Source: a virus. From it: DNA of 54,756 nucleotides. The stretch lies in IMG/VR virus record IMGVR_UViG_3300020173_000001, positions 1-54,756 of that record. One strand, 5' to 3'. A program made the translations under genes and the position numbers. Shown here in pieces: positions 5,741 to 14,326 of this stretch. The notes beneath the pieces are model-generated. The model was not told the DNA's origin. It worked only from the letters and a program-made list of their open reading frames with translations, and did no database searches. The stretch's first letter is position 1, and every line of letters starts with the position of its first letter.

Positions 5741-5959
5741 ATGTTTGTACTTGTAGCAACTAAACCACTCAATGACGGAACAAAAGGGTTTCGTTTCAAC
5801 CTCTTAGGTAAGAAAGGATTGTACCGTAAACGTAATCGTGACTCTCGTGGTTGGTTTAAATATGAACCACTTAGTACTATGAACGCCTATCACTTTGGCA
5901 AACGTAGTTTGTATATTGAACATGCTTATGGACGTAAGCTGTATCACTTTGCAGGGTAA
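5741..5959 (+). CDS. Unknown small basic protein
   Basis: 72 residues, rich in Arg, Lys, Tyr and Phe, beta-like. AAAGGAG precedes the ATG. Three bases separate its stop from the next start. Unrecognised. Confidence 0.65.
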   Translation: MFVLVATKPLNDGTKGFRFNLLGKKGLYRKRNRDSRGWFKYEPLSTMNAYHFGKRSLYIEHAYGRKLYHFAG

Positions 5960-5962
5960 CAC

Positions 5963-6223
5963 ATGGATTACTACGTAGTAGAAATGTATGTTGACGAATT
6001 GGAAGAGTGCCTCATTATGAGGTGCTCGACTATCGAAAGTGCTAGTCTTATCTGTGAAAAACTAGAAGAAGCATTTCCTAATGCTGTCTTTGACATCATG
6101 GATACTGAACCTGTAATAAAAATGAGAGACTATAACTTGGAAAGGTATGAAGAATTGCGAAGTGTTTTGACATCTAAACCAAGAAGTCCACAACTAATTG
6201 TGATAGAAGGGGGTAAGCGTTAG
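5963..6223 (+). CDS. Unknown small protein
   Basis: 86 residues, alternating beta and helical stretches, no family recognised. It lies in the tight string of small genes before the integrase; spacing suggests co-translation with its upstream neighbour. Confidence 0.65.
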   Translation: MDYYVVEMYVDELEECLIMRCSTIESASLICEKLEEAFPNAVFDIMDTEPVIKMRDYNLERYEELRSVLTSKPRSPQLIVIEGGKR

Positions 6224-6227
6224 TGTT

Positions 6228-6428
6228 ATGTACTATGTAGAAGTTATCCATAAGGATGAAAAAGTAGCTGGATCTTATCAAGATCTTCTTTCGGATAGTG
6301 TTGATGTAGCAAATAAACTTTCGTTTGCAGATTGCACTGTAACTATATACGAATGTGTTAAGACATTATGTAGCATTGATAAAATCAATAAGGTTTTATC
6401 TTGGAAAGATGACGGTTACAGAACATAA
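6228..6428 (+). CDS. Unknown small protein
   Basis: 66 residues beginning MYYVEVIHKDEKV, a short beta/helix fold with three Cys. No family recognised. It is the last gene before the integrase hairpin. Confidence 0.6.
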   Translation: MYYVEVIHKDEKVAGSYQDLLSDSVDVANKLSFADCTVTIYECVKTLCSIDKINKVLSWKDDGYRT

Positions 6429-6433
6429 ACTTT

Positions 6434-6462
6434 AGTGGGGTATTGCATTGCAGTACCCTACT
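6434..6462 (+). terminator. Long stem-loop before the integrase
   Basis: Nine-bp stem with one G-T pair (6434-6442 with 6454-6462), a 1x1 internal loop and an inner 3-bp stem (TGC/GCA). There is no T-run, so it may instead be a factor-dependent terminator, an attenuator for the integrase or part of an attachment site. It occupies most of the gap between 6428 and the integrase. Confidence 0.45.
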
Positions 6463-6507
6463 ATGCTACTCTTAATTTAAAGTATTACTATGAGGATTAT
6501 AAATACT

Positions 6508-7593
6508 ATGTATAAATATACTAAAAAAGTAACCTTAAAGAGTGGTACTGCATGGAAATTTGTACCACCTCAAGATGCTATTGATTCTGGTGTCGTACAG
6601 AGACAGACCTTTCGTGATGGTAGGGCTGCACGATATGAGATACCTAGACTAGTAGAAAAGGTGGAAGCCTTTAGACGTGGTGATATTGTCGCAGGAAATA
6701 TTGGGCCTAACTCTACGATATTACAGATTTATAAATACTATGTAACAACTACACACTTTAGAGAGTTAGCATATAACTCACAAAGAACTTACGATAGCAC
6801 TATGGATGCAATTGCTAATACAAGTATTAATAATAAAAAATTAGGTGCTATTAAAATAAAAGATCTTACTGCTATGCATTGTACAGAAGCTTATGAAGAG
6901 TGGTGTGAAAGTGTTAGTGTGTCTAAAGGGAATCAGTGTGCAAGAATCTTTTCATTATTAATAAATTTTTGTATATCTATTGATTTAATTATGTATAACC
7001 CTATGTCCAAAGTTCGTAAAAGAAAACATGAAACAAGGAATACAACATGGACACAGGAACAAGTAGAAAAGTTTCTTGATACTGCATTCACTGATTTTGA
7101 TTGGCGTAATGTAGGATTAATTGTTTTGATGTGCTATGAGTGGGCACAAAGACCTACTGATATAAGATTATTAAAGTGGTCTTCAATTAATTTTAAAGAT
7201 AAAAGAGTTAAAATAAAACAAACTAAACGTGGTGCAGAAGTAGAGCTACCAATCTCTGATGAGATTATGGAGATGCTCACTCAGCAGAAAAAAGATTGGG
7301 ACTTCCAAGACTATGTAGTACCACACCAGAGGCCATCAGATGGTGCTTACAGTCCGTTAAACATTGCTCAGGTATCGGTACTCGCTAACCAAGTTAAAGA
7401 AGCTGCAGGACTGCCATCTGATTTGCGTGTTGGAGATTTAAGGAAGAGTGCCATTGTGGAAATGATCGACTCAGAGGTAGATCATCTAGCTATTATGTCA
7501 GTGACAGGACACCAGAATATCTCGTCACTTAATCCATACCATAAGCATACCTATGCTGCAGCTAAGTCTGCATTAGAAAGGAGAAAGAAATGA
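6508..7593 (+). CDS. int: Tyrosine recombinase / integrase
   Basis: About 361 residues from ATG 6508 (GAGG at 6492-6495); an in-frame ATG at 6490 would add six residues. Counting from 6490, an Arm/core-binding region spans about 70-180 and a catalytic domain 185-360. Active-site residues are Arg221 (AQRPTDIRLLKW), Lys in KQTKRG (244-246), Arg318 in GDLRKS, His341 in TGHQN and nucleophile Tyr350, nine residues after that His as is usual. The normal His of HxxR is Gly315, a variant. The enzyme would integrate the phage at a host att site, implying temperate ability. The next gene overlaps by ATGA. Confidence 0.93.
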   Translation: MYKYTKKVTLKSGTAWKFVPPQDAIDSGVVQRQTFRDGRAARYEIPRLVEKVEAFRRGDIVAGNIGPNSTILQIYKYYVTTTHFRELAYNSQRTYDSTMDAIANTSINNKKLGAIKIKDLTAMHCTEAYEEWCESVSVSKGNQCARIFSLLINFCISIDLIMYNPMSKVRKRKHETRNTTWTQEQVEKFLDTAFTDFDWRNVGLIVLMCYEWAQRPTDIRLLKWSSINFKDKRVKIKQTKRGAEVELPISDEIMEMLTQQKKDWDFQDYVVPHQRPSDGAYSPLNIAQVSVLANQVKEAAGLPSDLRVGDLRKSAIVEMIDSEVDHLAIMSVTGHQNISSLNPYHKHTYAAAKSALERRKK

Positions 7594-7775
7594 AAAGACT
7601 AGTACCACCAGAGGTGTTTGAGCATTGGGCTACATGTTTCCAAGAGGGTAAACTGTCTGATGAATACGGAAAAGAATTAGCTGAGGTATTATTTTTACTT
7701 GCAAATAATGCAAGATTTGAAATAGAATACGCACAAAGATATCATGGTGATCAGTATGACAACACGATACATTAA
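7590..7775 (+). CDS. Unknown small acidic protein coupled to the integrase
   Basis: 61 residues, helical, acidic; the ATG overlaps the integrase stop. Not recognised. An excisionase would be attractive by position, but it lacks the basic winged-helix look, so I do not assign that. Confidence 0.6.
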   Translation: MKRLVPPEVFEHWATCFQEGKLSDEYGKELAEVLFLLANNARFEIEYAQRYHGDQYDNTIH

Positions 7776-7884
7776 AAATCCTATGGCTAAAGATCTTAGA
7801 CAACCTAAGTATAAACAACAGGTAATACCTAATAAGAAAAAACCTGTACCTAAACGAAAAGAAAAACACAAAGGAAAGGATTAA
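7756..7884 (+). CDS. Small basic podovirus protein (KNPMAKDLRQPKYKQQ type)
   Basis: 42 residues, very basic (MTTRYIKNPMAKDLRQPKYK, then Lys/Pro-rich). Similar tiny proteins with an NP.AK.LR.PKY.Q.V pattern occur in many T7-like and other marine podoviruses; function unknown. It overlaps the previous gene by 20 bases and ends directly before thyX. Confidence 0.65.
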   Translation: MTTRYIKNPMAKDLRQPKYKQQVIPNKKKPVPKRKEKHKGKD

Positions 7885-8556
7885 ATGTTACAAACATTTT
7901 ATATAGATCACATGGGTACTGACCTGTCAGTAGTTAATGCTGCAAGGGTCAGCTTTAATAAAAAAAGCACATGGGCTGGTCAAGAAGATGGACTACATGA
8001 TGGCGAAGGTGGTATGGGTGTGCTAAATACTGCTGATTCAAAACTAATACGCTACTTAGCCAAGCATAAACACATGTCACCCTTTGGACATTGCTTTGCA
8101 TCCTTCCATGTTAAAGCCCCTGTCTTTGTGGCACGTCAGCTAGTCAAGCATAAGTTCCTACGGTGGAATGAGATTAGCCGTAGATATGTTGACAGTGAGC
8201 CTGAGTTTTATGTACCTACAGATTGGCGTGGACGTAGTGAAGATAAAAAGCAGGGGTCTGAAGGTACTATAACAATATCAAATGATATTGTAGAGGATGT
8301 ATACGATGAAGTTATTGGACGGTATAGACTTCTGTTAGACATAGGCGTATGCCCTGAGCAAGCACGTATGGTACTGCCACAGTCTATGATCACTGAGTGG
8401 TACTGGTCAGGTAGCTTAGATGCATTTGCTGACATGTGTAACCTACGTTGTAAGCCTGACACACAGTACGAGACACAGGTTGTAGCTGGACACATTGACA
8501 CAGAGATGTCTAAGTTGTTCCCTGTGTCGTGGAAAGCATTAAGGGAGAATGAATGA
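7885..8556 (+). CDS. thyX: Flavin-dependent thymidylate synthase ThyX
   Basis: 223 residues. ThyX makes dTMP from dUMP using FAD, NADPH and methylene-tetrahydrofolate, feeding phage DNA synthesis. The signature usually written RHRxxSxNExSxR appears here as K88-H-K-F-L-R-W-N95-E96-I-S98-R-R100, with conservative Lys-for-Arg changes. Further conserved stretches include SPFGHCFASFHVKAP (65-79) and the C-terminal region with ARMVLPQSMIT. AAGGA precedes ATG 7885. It clusters with replication genes and pairs with the reductase at 15655. Confidence 0.93.
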   Translation: MLQTFYIDHMGTDLSVVNAARVSFNKKSTWAGQEDGLHDGEGGMGVLNTADSKLIRYLAKHKHMSPFGHCFASFHVKAPVFVARQLVKHKFLRWNEISRRYVDSEPEFYVPTDWRGRSEDKKQGSEGTITISNDIVEDVYDEVIGRYRLLLDIGVCPEQARMVLPQSMITEWYWSGSLDAFADMCNLRCKPDTQYETQVVAGHIDTEMSKLFPVSWKALRENE

Positions 8557-8708
8557 TGAGAGGTAACATTGACGGTGCAATCAAGGCGTCTGCTATTGTA
8601 GCTTTACTGATAGCTGCGCCACCTGTGTTGATAGCTATGACGTATGACGAATACCCAAAGTACTGTAAGCTGTCGATATTATTGCCATGTATAGGAGTAG
8701 AGAAATGA
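8553..8708 (+). CDS. Small single-pass membrane protein
   Basis: 51 residues; one membrane helix (about 10-29, KASAIVALLIAAPPVLIAM) followed by a short Cys-containing tail. The ATG overlaps the thyX stop by ATGA, and its own stop overlaps the next ATG. Unknown. Confidence 0.6.
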   Translation: MMRGNIDGAIKASAIVALLIAAPPVLIAMTYDEYPKYCKLSILLPCIGVEK

Positions 8709-8914
8709 TGTTAGCAAACATAACACTTAAAAATAACGAAGGTAAACGAGTAGCCTACCTGACCATAGATTCATCTGGGTATTATGATTTTACTTGTGAA
8801 GGTTTTGTAGAAAATGCTTGGTCTATGGCAGATCAAATGGCTGCAAATTTATCAGCGGATCAAGGATATCTAATTGACATGAATATACAGTTAGATTTAA
8901 GAGATTTAGGATGA
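8705..8914 (+). CDS. Unknown small protein
   Basis: 69 residues from ATG 8705 with GGAG at 8694-8697; the ATG at 8687 has no site. Beta-rich start, acidic; ends DLRDLG. Overlaps both neighbours by four bases, so it is coupled to them. Unrecognised. Confidence 0.6.
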   Translation: MMLANITLKNNEGKRVAYLTIDSSGYYDFTCEGFVENAWSMADQMAANLSADQGYLIDMNIQLDLRDLG

Positions 8915-9096
8915 ATAAACAGATGAGTGACATAATCAAAGTAACAGATATAGAAGAACACGAGGATGGTAGTGCTACACTTCAAGTAGAGTGTGACCCT
9001 GAGATATTCGCAGCTATCTTTAACGTAGGGTTTATTGAGTTAGTAAAGCGAGGTTTAGAATCAGAAAGGAGTGAAGATGTACGCAGTTCAGATTGA
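8911..9096 (+). CDS. Unknown small acidic protein
   Basis: 61 residues, acidic, beta-strand pattern then a hydrophobic helix (AAIFNVGFIELVKRGL). ATGA overlap with the upstream gene. Similar small acidic proteins occur in marine phages; no function known to me. Confidence 0.6.
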   Translation: MNKQMSDIIKVTDIEEHEDGSATLQVECDPEIFAAIFNVGFIELVKRGLESERSEDVRSSD

Positions 9097-9310
9097 GATA
9101 GAAAAAGGTGAGTACACTTTAGTACGAAAGGAAAATCCTTGGACTTATGATTCAGAAGTTCTTTTATTTGAAACAAAAGAAGAAGCAGAAGCTGAATCAA
9201 CAAGATGGAATACAGGTATTGTAGTAGACTACAAACGATACATAAGACCTATGACTAAGGAAGAACGTACTAGATCTATTCAAAGGAATAGAACCTTTGT
9301 TAGTAAGTGA
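9077..9310 (+). CDS. Unknown small protein
   Basis: 77 residues from ATG 9077, AAGGAG at 9066-9071; overlaps the previous gene by 20 bases. Charged helical segment KEEAEAESTRWNTG in the middle. Unrecognised. Confidence 0.6.
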   Translation: MYAVQIEIEKGEYTLVRKENPWTYDSEVLLFETKEEAEAESTRWNTGIVVDYKRYIRPMTKEERTRSIQRNRTFVSK

Positions 9311-9437
9311 GTATATACCGTACATAATTTCCTTATCTGTTGTCGTAGGTAGTATTGCATTCATACCTCTTTGGCTGCTATACTTCGGTTTCAGAAATTT
9401 AAAAACCTTTATCAAAGGAAAAACAAATGTCAGATAA
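9297..9437 (+). CDS. Small membrane protein with TTG start (candidate)
   Basis: 46 residues with one long hydrophobic stretch (SLSVVVGSIAFIPLWLLYFG) and a basic tail. AAGGA ends about nine bases before TTG 9297. It overlaps the genes on both sides. The coding case rests on the ribosome-binding site, the membrane helix and the otherwise empty 110-base gap. Confidence 0.45.
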   Translation: MLVSEYIPYIISLSVVVGSIAFIPLWLLYFGFRNLKTFIKGKTNVR

Positions 9438-11025
9438 TCCACATTCACCCTGCCCTTATGAAGACTGTAGCTCTTCAGATGCATTCAATTGGAATGATGA
9501 TGGTTACGGTCACTGTCACTCATGCAGTAGGGCATACCCAATGAAAAACATGCCCACTACATTTGATTGGGTTAAGCAGGAGTACCCCTTGAAAGAACGT
9601 ATTCAACCACAAAACATACAAGTCACTGGTGTGAAGTATGATGGCATCAGAGGTATTGATCCTGATGTATGCAAGCTATATGGTATACAAATACAGACTG
9701 GCCCGAACGGTGAGGATGTACGCTATGCATATAAGTACCCACATACAATTAAATATCGTATGTGTAATGACAAATCAAAGTCATGGGTCAAAGATCGTGG
9801 CTTAGGTATGAACCACCTGTTTGGCCCTGAGTTCAATGCTGGTACAGGTAAACGTATCTATCTTACAGAAGGTGAGTTTGATGCAGCTAGTTTGTATCAG
9901 ATCCTTGGCAAAACATTTCCTGTTAAGTCTTTACCTTCTGCATCTATTGGTGAGAAGTTCATCAAGCACAATCTAAAATACCTAACATCATTCAAAGAAA
10001 TTGTGTATGCAGGTGAGCTTGATGATGCAGGACGTAGGGCTGCAGATAAATTGTATCAGGCATTCCCTGAGAAGTTTTATTATGTACCTATGACTGAGTG
10101 CAAGGATGCTAATGAGTTTCTTGAGACAGGTAAGCATGAGAAACTTATGTGGGCTGCACGATCACCACAACGTTATACACCAGAGAATTTCTTTTGTTCT
10201 GATGCTGATGTAGAAGCAGCAATCAAGAATGAAAATCCATATGAGTATGTACCAACAGGTCACACTGGCTTGGATGAAAAGATACGTGGTATGGTTAAGG
10301 GTGGGCTTACGTTTATCAAAGCCCCTCGTGGTACTGGTAAGACTGAGGTGATCAGATACTTTGAGACAGGGTTACTTAACAATGGTGATACATCAGTAGC
10401 AATGCTGCACATGGAAGAAATGAAGTCTACTACCTACCGTGCTATGGCTACATATCATCTAGGTGTAAACGTTAGAACTAAAGAAGATGCTGCCAACAAC
10501 AACGTGTCAGAGCAAAACGTTATTGAAGCGGCTAAGATTGCAACCAAAGGTGAAAGGACAATTATCTTTGAGATGATGTCACACGATGACCCACTCAAGC
10601 TGCTAGATTATGTACGTCTAGCTGTTACAGTCTATGGTGCTGGCTATATATTTATTGACCATGTACAACGTCTAGCCTACCTATCTAACTCAGGTGTAGA
10701 TGGTGCTACTAGTACATTGACTACACTAGGCTCACGTATGGCTCAGTTAGCTAAGGAGCTAAACATTGGTGTAATCTTTATCTCTCAAGTCAATGATGAT
10801 GGACGTACTAAGTATGCTGCATCACTTGAGGAAGAGGCAATCATTTGTATTAAGCTGGAACGTACAGCAGAAAGTGAGGACGAGGTAGAGCAGAATACAA
10901 CAACCTTTATCGTAGATAAGAACAGACCCTTTGCTAAGTTAGGTAGGGCTGGATCAGTATACTATGATCCATCAACAACCATACTAAGAGAGGATTTGTT
11001 TACACAAGAATCACAGGTGGCGTAA
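9427..11025 (+). CDS. Primase-helicase, T7 gp4-like
   Basis: 532 residues. An N-terminal zinc ribbon (C9, C14, C30, C33) is followed by a TOPRIM primase region with LTEGEFD (E148, E150, D152) and GELDDAG (197-202). A RecA-type replicative helicase follows with Walker A APRGTGKT (299-306), Walker B YIFIDH (D411) and a motif-3-like FISQ (451-454). It would prime and unwind DNA at the phage fork with the polymerase next door. The first TOPRIM Asp of DxD is Glu197. The stop overlaps the polymerase ATG by one base (TAATG). Confidence 0.93.
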   Translation: MSDNPHSPCPYEDCSSSDAFNWNDDGYGHCHSCSRAYPMKNMPTTFDWVKQEYPLKERIQPQNIQVTGVKYDGIRGIDPDVCKLYGIQIQTGPNGEDVRYAYKYPHTIKYRMCNDKSKSWVKDRGLGMNHLFGPEFNAGTGKRIYLTEGEFDAASLYQILGKTFPVKSLPSASIGEKFIKHNLKYLTSFKEIVYAGELDDAGRRAADKLYQAFPEKFYYVPMTECKDANEFLETGKHEKLMWAARSPQRYTPENFFCSDADVEAAIKNENPYEYVPTGHTGLDEKIRGMVKGGLTFIKAPRGTGKTEVIRYFETGLLNNGDTSVAMLHMEEMKSTTYRAMATYHLGVNVRTKEDAANNNVSEQNVIEAAKIATKGERTIIFEMMSHDDPLKLLDYVRLAVTVYGAGYIFIDHVQRLAYLSNSGVDGATSTLTTLGSRMAQLAKELNIGVIFISQVNDDGRTKYAASLEEEAIICIKLERTAESEDEVEQNTTTFIVDKNRPFAKLGRAGSVYYDPSTTILREDLFTQESQVA

Positions 11026-12854
11026 TGATATTTGATGTAGAAGCTGATGGCCTCTTAGATGATGCCACTAAGATACATTGCATGTCGTTTACTAGGGATG
11101 GCTTTCCTATGTGTTCGACAAGTGATTATGGTGCAATGAGAAACATATTACTTAATCAAAAAGTTTTGATAGGTCATAACATTGTACGTTACGATGTACC
11201 ATTACTAGAAAAAATCTTAGGTATTAAGATCAAAGCTAAGTTGTATGATACATTACCTATGTCATGGGTAATTAATACTGATAGACCTAAGCACAGTCTT
11301 GAGTCTTTTGGTGAAGACTTTGGTGTACCAAAGCCTGAGATAAATGATTGGGTAAACTTATCTCAAGAAGAGTACATACATAGGTGTCAAGAAGATGTTA
11401 AGATAACTAAAAGACTTTGGGAAAATCTTATCCAAAGATTCATGATGGTTTACAAAGATAAATCTAACCTTGATAGATTCTTTCAGTACCTTACATTCAA
11501 AATGAAATGTGCTTATGCTGCAGAAGAAAGTGGCTGGAAGCTTGACGTTGATTTAGCTAAAGATTGTGTAGCTAAACTTAAAGCTGAACAGGACGAAAAG
11601 ATTACTGAGTTAAAAACAGTAATGCCTATGCGTACTTTGTTTAGAAAGAAGTCAAAGCCAAAGGTAATGCATAAGAAAGATGGTTCTCTATCTAAACAGG
11701 GTGCTGAATGGAATGCTTTACTTCTAGAGCATATGCATCCCTCTGACTATATCGGTGAAATAGAAATAGTAAAAGGAGTTGAAGAGCCTAACCCTAAGTC
11801 AAGTGATCAAGTAAAGGCATGGCTGTTTGATCTAGGTTGGAAGCCCTGTACATTTAAGTTTGTTGAGGATCGTAAGATACCACAAGTACGAAAGAATGGT
11901 GAGCTTACTAACTCAGTTAAATTATTAATTGATGCCAACCCTACCGTTGGTGTACTTGATGGCCTTACCGTTATTCAACACAGGCTTGGAATCTTTAAAG
12001 GTATGTTAGAGTGTGAAGTTGATGGTTATGTTAAGGCAGAGATTGAAGGTCTTACTAATACACTAAGATTCAAACACAAAAAGCCTTTAGTAAATCTTCC
12101 GGGTATAGATAAGCCTTGGGGTAAAGAAATACGTGGTTGTCTTGTAGCACCAGAAGGTTATGTATTATGTGGTGCAGATATGACATCACTTGAAGATACA
12201 ACTAAGCGTCACTATATGAAACCATATGACCCTAAGTATGTAGAAGAAATGTCTCAGGATGGATTTGATCCACACTTAGACTTAGCTAAACATGCTGGTG
12301 CGGTGACACAAGAAGATATCGACAAGCATAATGCAGGTCAAATTAATTTAAAGTCACTACGAAAAAACTATAAGGTTGTTAATTACTCAGCTACCTATGG
12401 TGTTGGTGCAGCAAAACTATCCAGAGAAACTGGTATGACAGAACAAGAAGCTAAAAAACTTTTGAATGCATACTGGGAACGTAACTGGTCTGTCGCAGAG
12501 TTTGCTGCAGACAACCTAAAGAAAGTAAAGCTTATCAATGGACAAATGTGGGTACAAAATCCTGTCAGTAAGTTCTGGCATACTCTTCGATATGAGAAGG
12601 ATGTATTCTCTACACTCAATCAATCTACAGGTGCTTACTGTTTTGATAAGTGGGTAGCTTACTATCGTATGGCAAGACCAAATATTGTAGGTCAGTTCCA
12701 CGATGAATCAATTAACCTTGTTAAAAAAGGTGACGAACAACAACACAAACTTAAACTTGTGTCTGCTATTAATAAATTAAATAAGGAGTTAAAACTTAAT
12801 GTTGATCTAGGTATAGATGTACAGTTCGGAAATAAATATTCCGAGATACATTAA
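11025..12854 (+). CDS. polA: A-family DNA polymerase with 3'-5' exonuclease
   Basis: 609 residues. The exonuclease domain has DVE (D4, E6), Exo II (HNIVRYD, D57) and Exo III Asp124, where the usual Tyr position holds Arg120. The polymerase domain has motif A Asp385 (ADMTSLE), motif B R446-K450-Y454-Y458 and motif C HDE (559-561). The residue equivalent to E. coli Phe762 is Tyr454, as in T7. There is no CxxCxGxG DnaJ zinc motif, unlike HMO-2011. The 3' end holds a degenerate relative of the dyad (about 12829-12850). Confidence 0.94.
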   Translation: MIFDVEADGLLDDATKIHCMSFTRDGFPMCSTSDYGAMRNILLNQKVLIGHNIVRYDVPLLEKILGIKIKAKLYDTLPMSWVINTDRPKHSLESFGEDFGVPKPEINDWVNLSQEEYIHRCQEDVKITKRLWENLIQRFMMVYKDKSNLDRFFQYLTFKMKCAYAAEESGWKLDVDLAKDCVAKLKAEQDEKITELKTVMPMRTLFRKKSKPKVMHKKDGSLSKQGAEWNALLLEHMHPSDYIGEIEIVKGVEEPNPKSSDQVKAWLFDLGWKPCTFKFVEDRKIPQVRKNGELTNSVKLLIDANPTVGVLDGLTVIQHRLGIFKGMLECEVDGYVKAEIEGLTNTLRFKHKKPLVNLPGIDKPWGKEIRGCLVAPEGYVLCGADMTSLEDTTKRHYMKPYDPKYVEEMSQDGFDPHLDLAKHAGAVTQEDIDKHNAGQINLKSLRKNYKVVNYSATYGVGAAKLSRETGMTEQEAKKLLNAYWERNWSVAEFAADNLKKVKLINGQMWVQNPVSKFWHTLRYEKDVFSTLNQSTGAYCFDKWVAYYRMARPNIVGQFHDESINLVKKGDEQQHKLKLVSAINKLNKELKLNVDLGIDVQFGNKYSEIH

Positions 12855-12862
12855 AAAAGTTC

Positions 12863-12892
12863 TTGCATGTTCTTTTTAATACATGCTACAAT
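12863..12892 (+). promoter_or_regulatory. Candidate promoter for the SSB-like gene
   Basis: TTGCAT (12863-12868), 18-bp spacer, TACAAT (12887-12892). The spacer region carries an inverted repeat (12865-12870 with 12881-12886) that could bind a regulator. It lies in one of the few real gaps of the left arm. Confidence 0.55.
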
Positions 12893-12921
12893 TCAATTCT
12901 AGTCTTTAAAGGAGTTAGCAA

Positions 12922-13461
12922 ATGGCTAAAATAACAGTAACAGGTATTGCTCAATGGGCAAAAGTATTTGAACAAAACCGTGATCTTGAGGGTTATCAAG
13001 GGCAGTGGCGTGACACTGATGGACGCTGTACGATTGAGATGATTCTTGACGAGGACAATACAGCACGTATCAAAGCTGCTGGCTGCATGTCATCAGGTAA
13101 GGATGATCCAGAAGGACGAGGACGTGCCTTTAAGTTTACACGTAAGTTTGATACCCCCAATGATTGGGATGGTGGAGCACCTGCAGTGTACAAACCAGAT
13201 GGTACTGTCTGGGATTTTGAAGCTGATGGGCCTATCGGCAATGGTTCTGAAGTTCTGGTAGAACTAGATGTCTACAAGAACAAACAGTACAGCACTGTTA
13301 CTACACGACTTGAACGTGTTAAGGTAATGAAGCATGTATCATACGATGGTTCATCAGGTATGTCTGGCCCAGATCCTTTTACTAAAGATATTACGTCAGG
13401 TAGTGTAGTCGCTGCACAAACTAATAATGTTGAGCTTGCATCAGAAGAAATCCCATTTTAA
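12922..13461 (+). CDS. Single-stranded DNA-binding protein (gp2.5-like)
   Basis: 179 residues. Beta-rich body and a short acidic/aromatic tail ending ELASEEIPF, the kind of C-terminus SSB proteins use to recruit partners. Position right after the polymerase and before two nucleases supports the call. AAAGGAG precedes ATG 12922. I cannot confirm the OB fold by eye. Confidence 0.75.
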   Translation: MAKITVTGIAQWAKVFEQNRDLEGYQGQWRDTDGRCTIEMILDEDNTARIKAAGCMSSGKDDPEGRGRAFKFTRKFDTPNDWDGGAPAVYKPDGTVWDFEADGPIGNGSEVLVELDVYKNKQYSTVTTRLERVKVMKHVSYDGSSGMSGPDPFTKDITSGSVVAAQTNNVELASEEIPF

Positions 13462-13471
13462 GGAGTAGGTT

Positions 13472-14326
13472 ATGCCTAATATAAATACGTTAGTCGAAGA
13501 TATTTATTCTGTAATTGAAGGAAAGGGTGGGTGGGATAGAACAATTACGGAATACTTAGCACGTAATATAGCTGATGTTGCACACGATAGGTTTAAGGAA
13601 CCTCAGAAACCCAGAGGATATTTAAGTTTATCCTCTGTGGGTTCACCCTGTAAAAGAAAGACTTGGTATAGAATAAATAAAACAGAAGAAGCTGCACCAT
13701 TAAAGCCTCAGTTACTCGGTCTTTTCTTTTACGGGGATCTTTTAGAAACTCTACTGCTTGCCTTAGCCAAGGCAGCAGGACATGATGTTCAAGGTGAGCA
13801 GGATCGTTTGTCTGTTCACGGTATCAAAGGTCACAGGGATGCGGTCATTGATGGTGTGACAGTAGATGTTAAGTCTGCGTCACGTTATGGAATGCAGAAA
13901 TTTAAAAATCATGTACTACGTGATGACGATCCCTATGGTTACATCAGTCAGTTAAGTTCATATGTATATGCAGGTAAAGATGATCCACTTGTAACAGATA
14001 AAAAACGTGGTGCTTTCCTTGTCGTACAGAAAGATAACTTTGAACTTTGTTTAGATACATACGACTTTACTGAAGAGTTAAAAAACAAAGAACAAGAAGT
14101 TAAAAAAGTAAAAGAGGTTGTGTCTGGAGATATACCAGAGGAACGAATAGCACCTATACCTCAGTCAGACACATCTGAAAATACTAAATTATCTTTTGCT
14201 TGTTCTGGTTGTGAATACCGTAAGACATGTTGGCCTGAAGCAAGAGTGTTTCAATATGCTGGTGGACGTAAGGAGTACTTGATTGATGTGGTTAAAAAAC
14301 CAAAAGTACCTGAGTTAATAGATTGA
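13472..14326 (+). CDS. Cas4/RecB-like exonuclease with Fe-S cluster
   Basis: 284 residues. The PD-(D/E)XK core shows GHRD (D123), DVK (D132, K134) and QLSSY (Q160, Y164). Four cysteines are set as in AddB/Cas4 nucleases: C60, then C244-x2-C247-x5-C253, which would hold a 4Fe-4S cluster. It likely acts as a 5' or single-strand exonuclease in host DNA breakdown or recombination. In podoviruses an exonuclease sits in this place. AAGGAG precedes ATG 13472. The stop overlaps the next start. Confidence 0.85.
   Translation: MPNINTLVEDIYSVIEGKGGWDRTITEYLARNIADVAHDRFKEPQKPRGYLSLSSVGSPCKRKTWYRINKTEEAAPLKPQLLGLFFYGDLLETLLLALAKAAGHDVQGEQDRLSVHGIKGHRDAVIDGVTVDVKSASRYGMQKFKNHVLRDDDPYGYISQLSSYVYAGKDDPLVTDKKRGAFLVVQKDNFELCLDTYDFTEELKNKEQEVKKVKEVVSGDIPEERIAPIPQSDTSENTKLSFACSGCEYRKTCWPEARVFQYAGGRKEYLIDVVKKPKVPELID

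Noticed and set aside
11025-12854. DnaJ-type zinc domain in the polymerase, as in HMO-2011
   Set aside because: No CxxCxGxG motifs occur anywhere in the 609 residues.
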